From contig JBMNSO010000035.1 in the NCBI GenBank assembly GCA_050945235.1, positions 1-14,732 of the forward strand: DNA of 14,732 bases. The letters run 5' to 3'. The notes under the pieces are model-generated. The model saw only the letters and a list, made by a program, of their open reading frames with translations, was not told where the DNA came from and did not search any database. The position numbers and the translations under genes are program-made. Source of the DNA: DUOD01 sp050945235 (GTDB taxonomy: Bacteria; Bacillota; Clostridia; DUOD01). Positions 14,091 through 14,732 of the stretch are shown here, one piece after another; the first letter of the stretch is position 1, and each line of letters starts with the position of its first letter.

Positions 14091-14114
14091 ACGTACCAAC
14101 ACGGTAAAAGTTCA
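14091..14114 (-). promoter_or_regulatory. ECF-type promoter of the sigma-factor operon
   Basis: On the minus strand TGAAC (14114-14110), a 16-base spacer and CGT (14093-14091), continuing TTTA, match the -35 (GAAC) and -10 (CGT) elements recognised by ECF sigma factors. Transcription should begin some 15-20 bases before the sigma ATG at 14064. No better sigma-A promoter is evident in 14065-14193. Confidence 0.65.
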
Positions 14115-14193
14115 TAATTTTAAAAAATAAACTTTTGCATCTCTTACCAAATTGTACCATGAACAGCTGTATCTGGCGCAATTAATTAATAAA

Positions 14194-14218
14194 GAGGAAA
14201 CCGTTTTTAAGTTTCCTC
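14194..14218 (-). terminator. Rho-independent terminator of the short-chain dehydrogenase gene
   Basis: GAGGAAAC and GTTTCCTC form an 8-bp stem around a 9-base loop. On the minus strand it is followed by TTTATTAATTAATT, a usable T-rich tail. It lies 57 bases beyond the stop codon and separates this gene from the sigma-factor operon. Confidence 0.7.
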
Positions 14219-14275
14219 CTCTGACACTGTCGTATCTCGAATCTTTTTTGCCAACATTGGCACCTGTCCTTTATA

Positions 14276-14732
14276 TCATTTCAGCATCTCCTGGCCGCCG
14301 GTTACCGGTATGGCCTGGCCGGTCTCGTATTGCTGTTCTATGGCATAAAAGATGGCCTTTGCTACGTCCGCAGGATAACATCCCCTGCCCATGGGCACCT
14401 TGGATTCATAAAACTTCTTTACATCCTCAATGGTTTTTGCCCCGGGCACCTTGCCGGCCTTCAAATACTGTATGAATAAGCCGTTCTCCGGGTTGGACCA
14501 AAGGGGACCGTCAAAGAAATTGCCCGGGCAAACGGAATTCACCTTAATATTGTATTCCACCAGTTCCAGGGCGAAACTCTGGGTCAGGCCGATGCCACCA
14601 AATTTGCCTCCTGCATAGGCAAAGTTCTTATTGCTGCCCGACAGGCCGGACTTTGAATTAACCTGGATAATATCAGTATAATAATCCTTGTTAAACCTGT
14701 ACTGGATTTTCATCGGTCGGCTGGCATACTTG
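14276..14732 (-). CDS. Short-chain dehydrogenase, sorbitol-6-phosphate dehydrogenase-like, N-terminus cut off by the window edge
   Basis: The frame is open from the right edge to a TGA at 14276, leaving the last 151 or so residues of a protein of about 260. The ATG at 14713 is internal: the frame runs on upstream as KYASRP and there is no binding site. The catalytic block of the family is present as VNSKSG (Ser) and YAGGK (Tyr-x-x-x-Lys), followed by FGGIGLTQSFALEL, VNSVCPGN and the C-terminal ending TGQAIPVTGGQ. The cofactor-binding glycine motif lies outside the window. The NSKSG ending of the Ser strand and the GRGCYPADVAKA segment recall SrlD (glucitol-6-phosphate 2-dehydrogenase). It would oxidise a polyol phosphate to a ketose phosphate, in keeping with the left part of the window. 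Family sure, substrate tentative. Confidence 0.75.
   Translation of the reverse strand, partial: KYASRPMKIQYRFNKDYYTDIIQVNSKSGLSGSNKNFAYAGGKFGGIGLTQSFALELVEYNIKVNSVCPGNFFDGPLWSNPENGLFIQYLKAGKVPGAKTIEDVKKFYESKVPMGRGCYPADVAKAIFYAIEQQYETGQAIPVTGGQEMLK

Noticed and set aside
14207..14257. A 16-codon open frame on the minus strand (MLAKKIRDTTVSEEET) between the short-chain dehydrogenase and its terminator.
   Set aside because: It runs into the terminator loop, has no well-spaced ribosome binding site and is short enough for chance.

Overview
The window looks like a stretch of chromosome from an anaerobic, moderately AT-rich Firmicute, most likely a clostridium. The signs are strong AGGAGG-type ribosome binding sites, several TTG and GTG starts, heavy use of AGG/AGA and ATA codons, sigma-A style promoters, rubrerythrin, and a Bacillus SigY-type sigma factor operon. 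The species cannot be named from the sequence.

Left part (1-5011), sugar and polyol-phosphate metabolism: a sugar-phosphate isomerase/epimerase cut by the left edge (minus) diverges from a DeoR-family repressor (723-1484, plus). A two-way terminator at 1571-1609 separates this from a minus-strand operon that reads, in transcription order: a second DeoR-family repressor (5011-4253), a mannitol-1-phosphate 5-dehydrogenase-like enzyme (4236-3004) and an L-sorbose-1-phosphate reductase-like zinc dehydrogenase (2909-1644). Inverted repeats lie in the control regions of all these units. No kinase or transporter is inside the window.

Middle (5168-10060), a complete four-subunit 2-oxoacid/acetoin dehydrogenase complex: E1alpha (8429-7449), E1beta (7419-6445) and lipoyl-bearing E2 (6430-5168) form a minus-strand operon. 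Dihydrolipoamide dehydrogenase E3 (8681-10060) is transcribed divergently from a 251-bp region with a good sigma-A promoter in each direction. E1alpha most resembles AcoA of acetoin dehydrogenase, but there is no AcoR, AcoX or sigma-54 promoter. The E3 promoter shares a 16-bp element (14 of 16 identical) with the control region of the first DeoR gene, suggesting common control of the sugar genes and the complex.

A stand-alone rubrerythrin (10195-10731, minus), an oxidative-stress protein of anaerobes, follows.

Right part (10869-14064, minus): an operon with the architecture of the Bacillus subtilis sigY-yxlCDEFG operon: ECF sigma factor, zinc-binding membrane anti-sigma factor, a small membrane protein with two zinc-ribbon-like cysteine sets, ABC ATPase and ABC permease. 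A TGAAC-N16-CGT promoter directly upstream suggests the sigma factor drives its own operon. The right edge cuts a short-chain dehydrogenase resembling sorbitol-6-phosphate dehydrogenase (minus), so polyol metabolism occurs on both sides of the sigma operon.

The most interesting points are the SigY-like system with its unusual double zinc-ribbon membrane component, the AcoABC-like complex in a polyol-phosphate neighbourhood under apparently shared regulation, and a set of inverted repeats placed inside promoter spacers.
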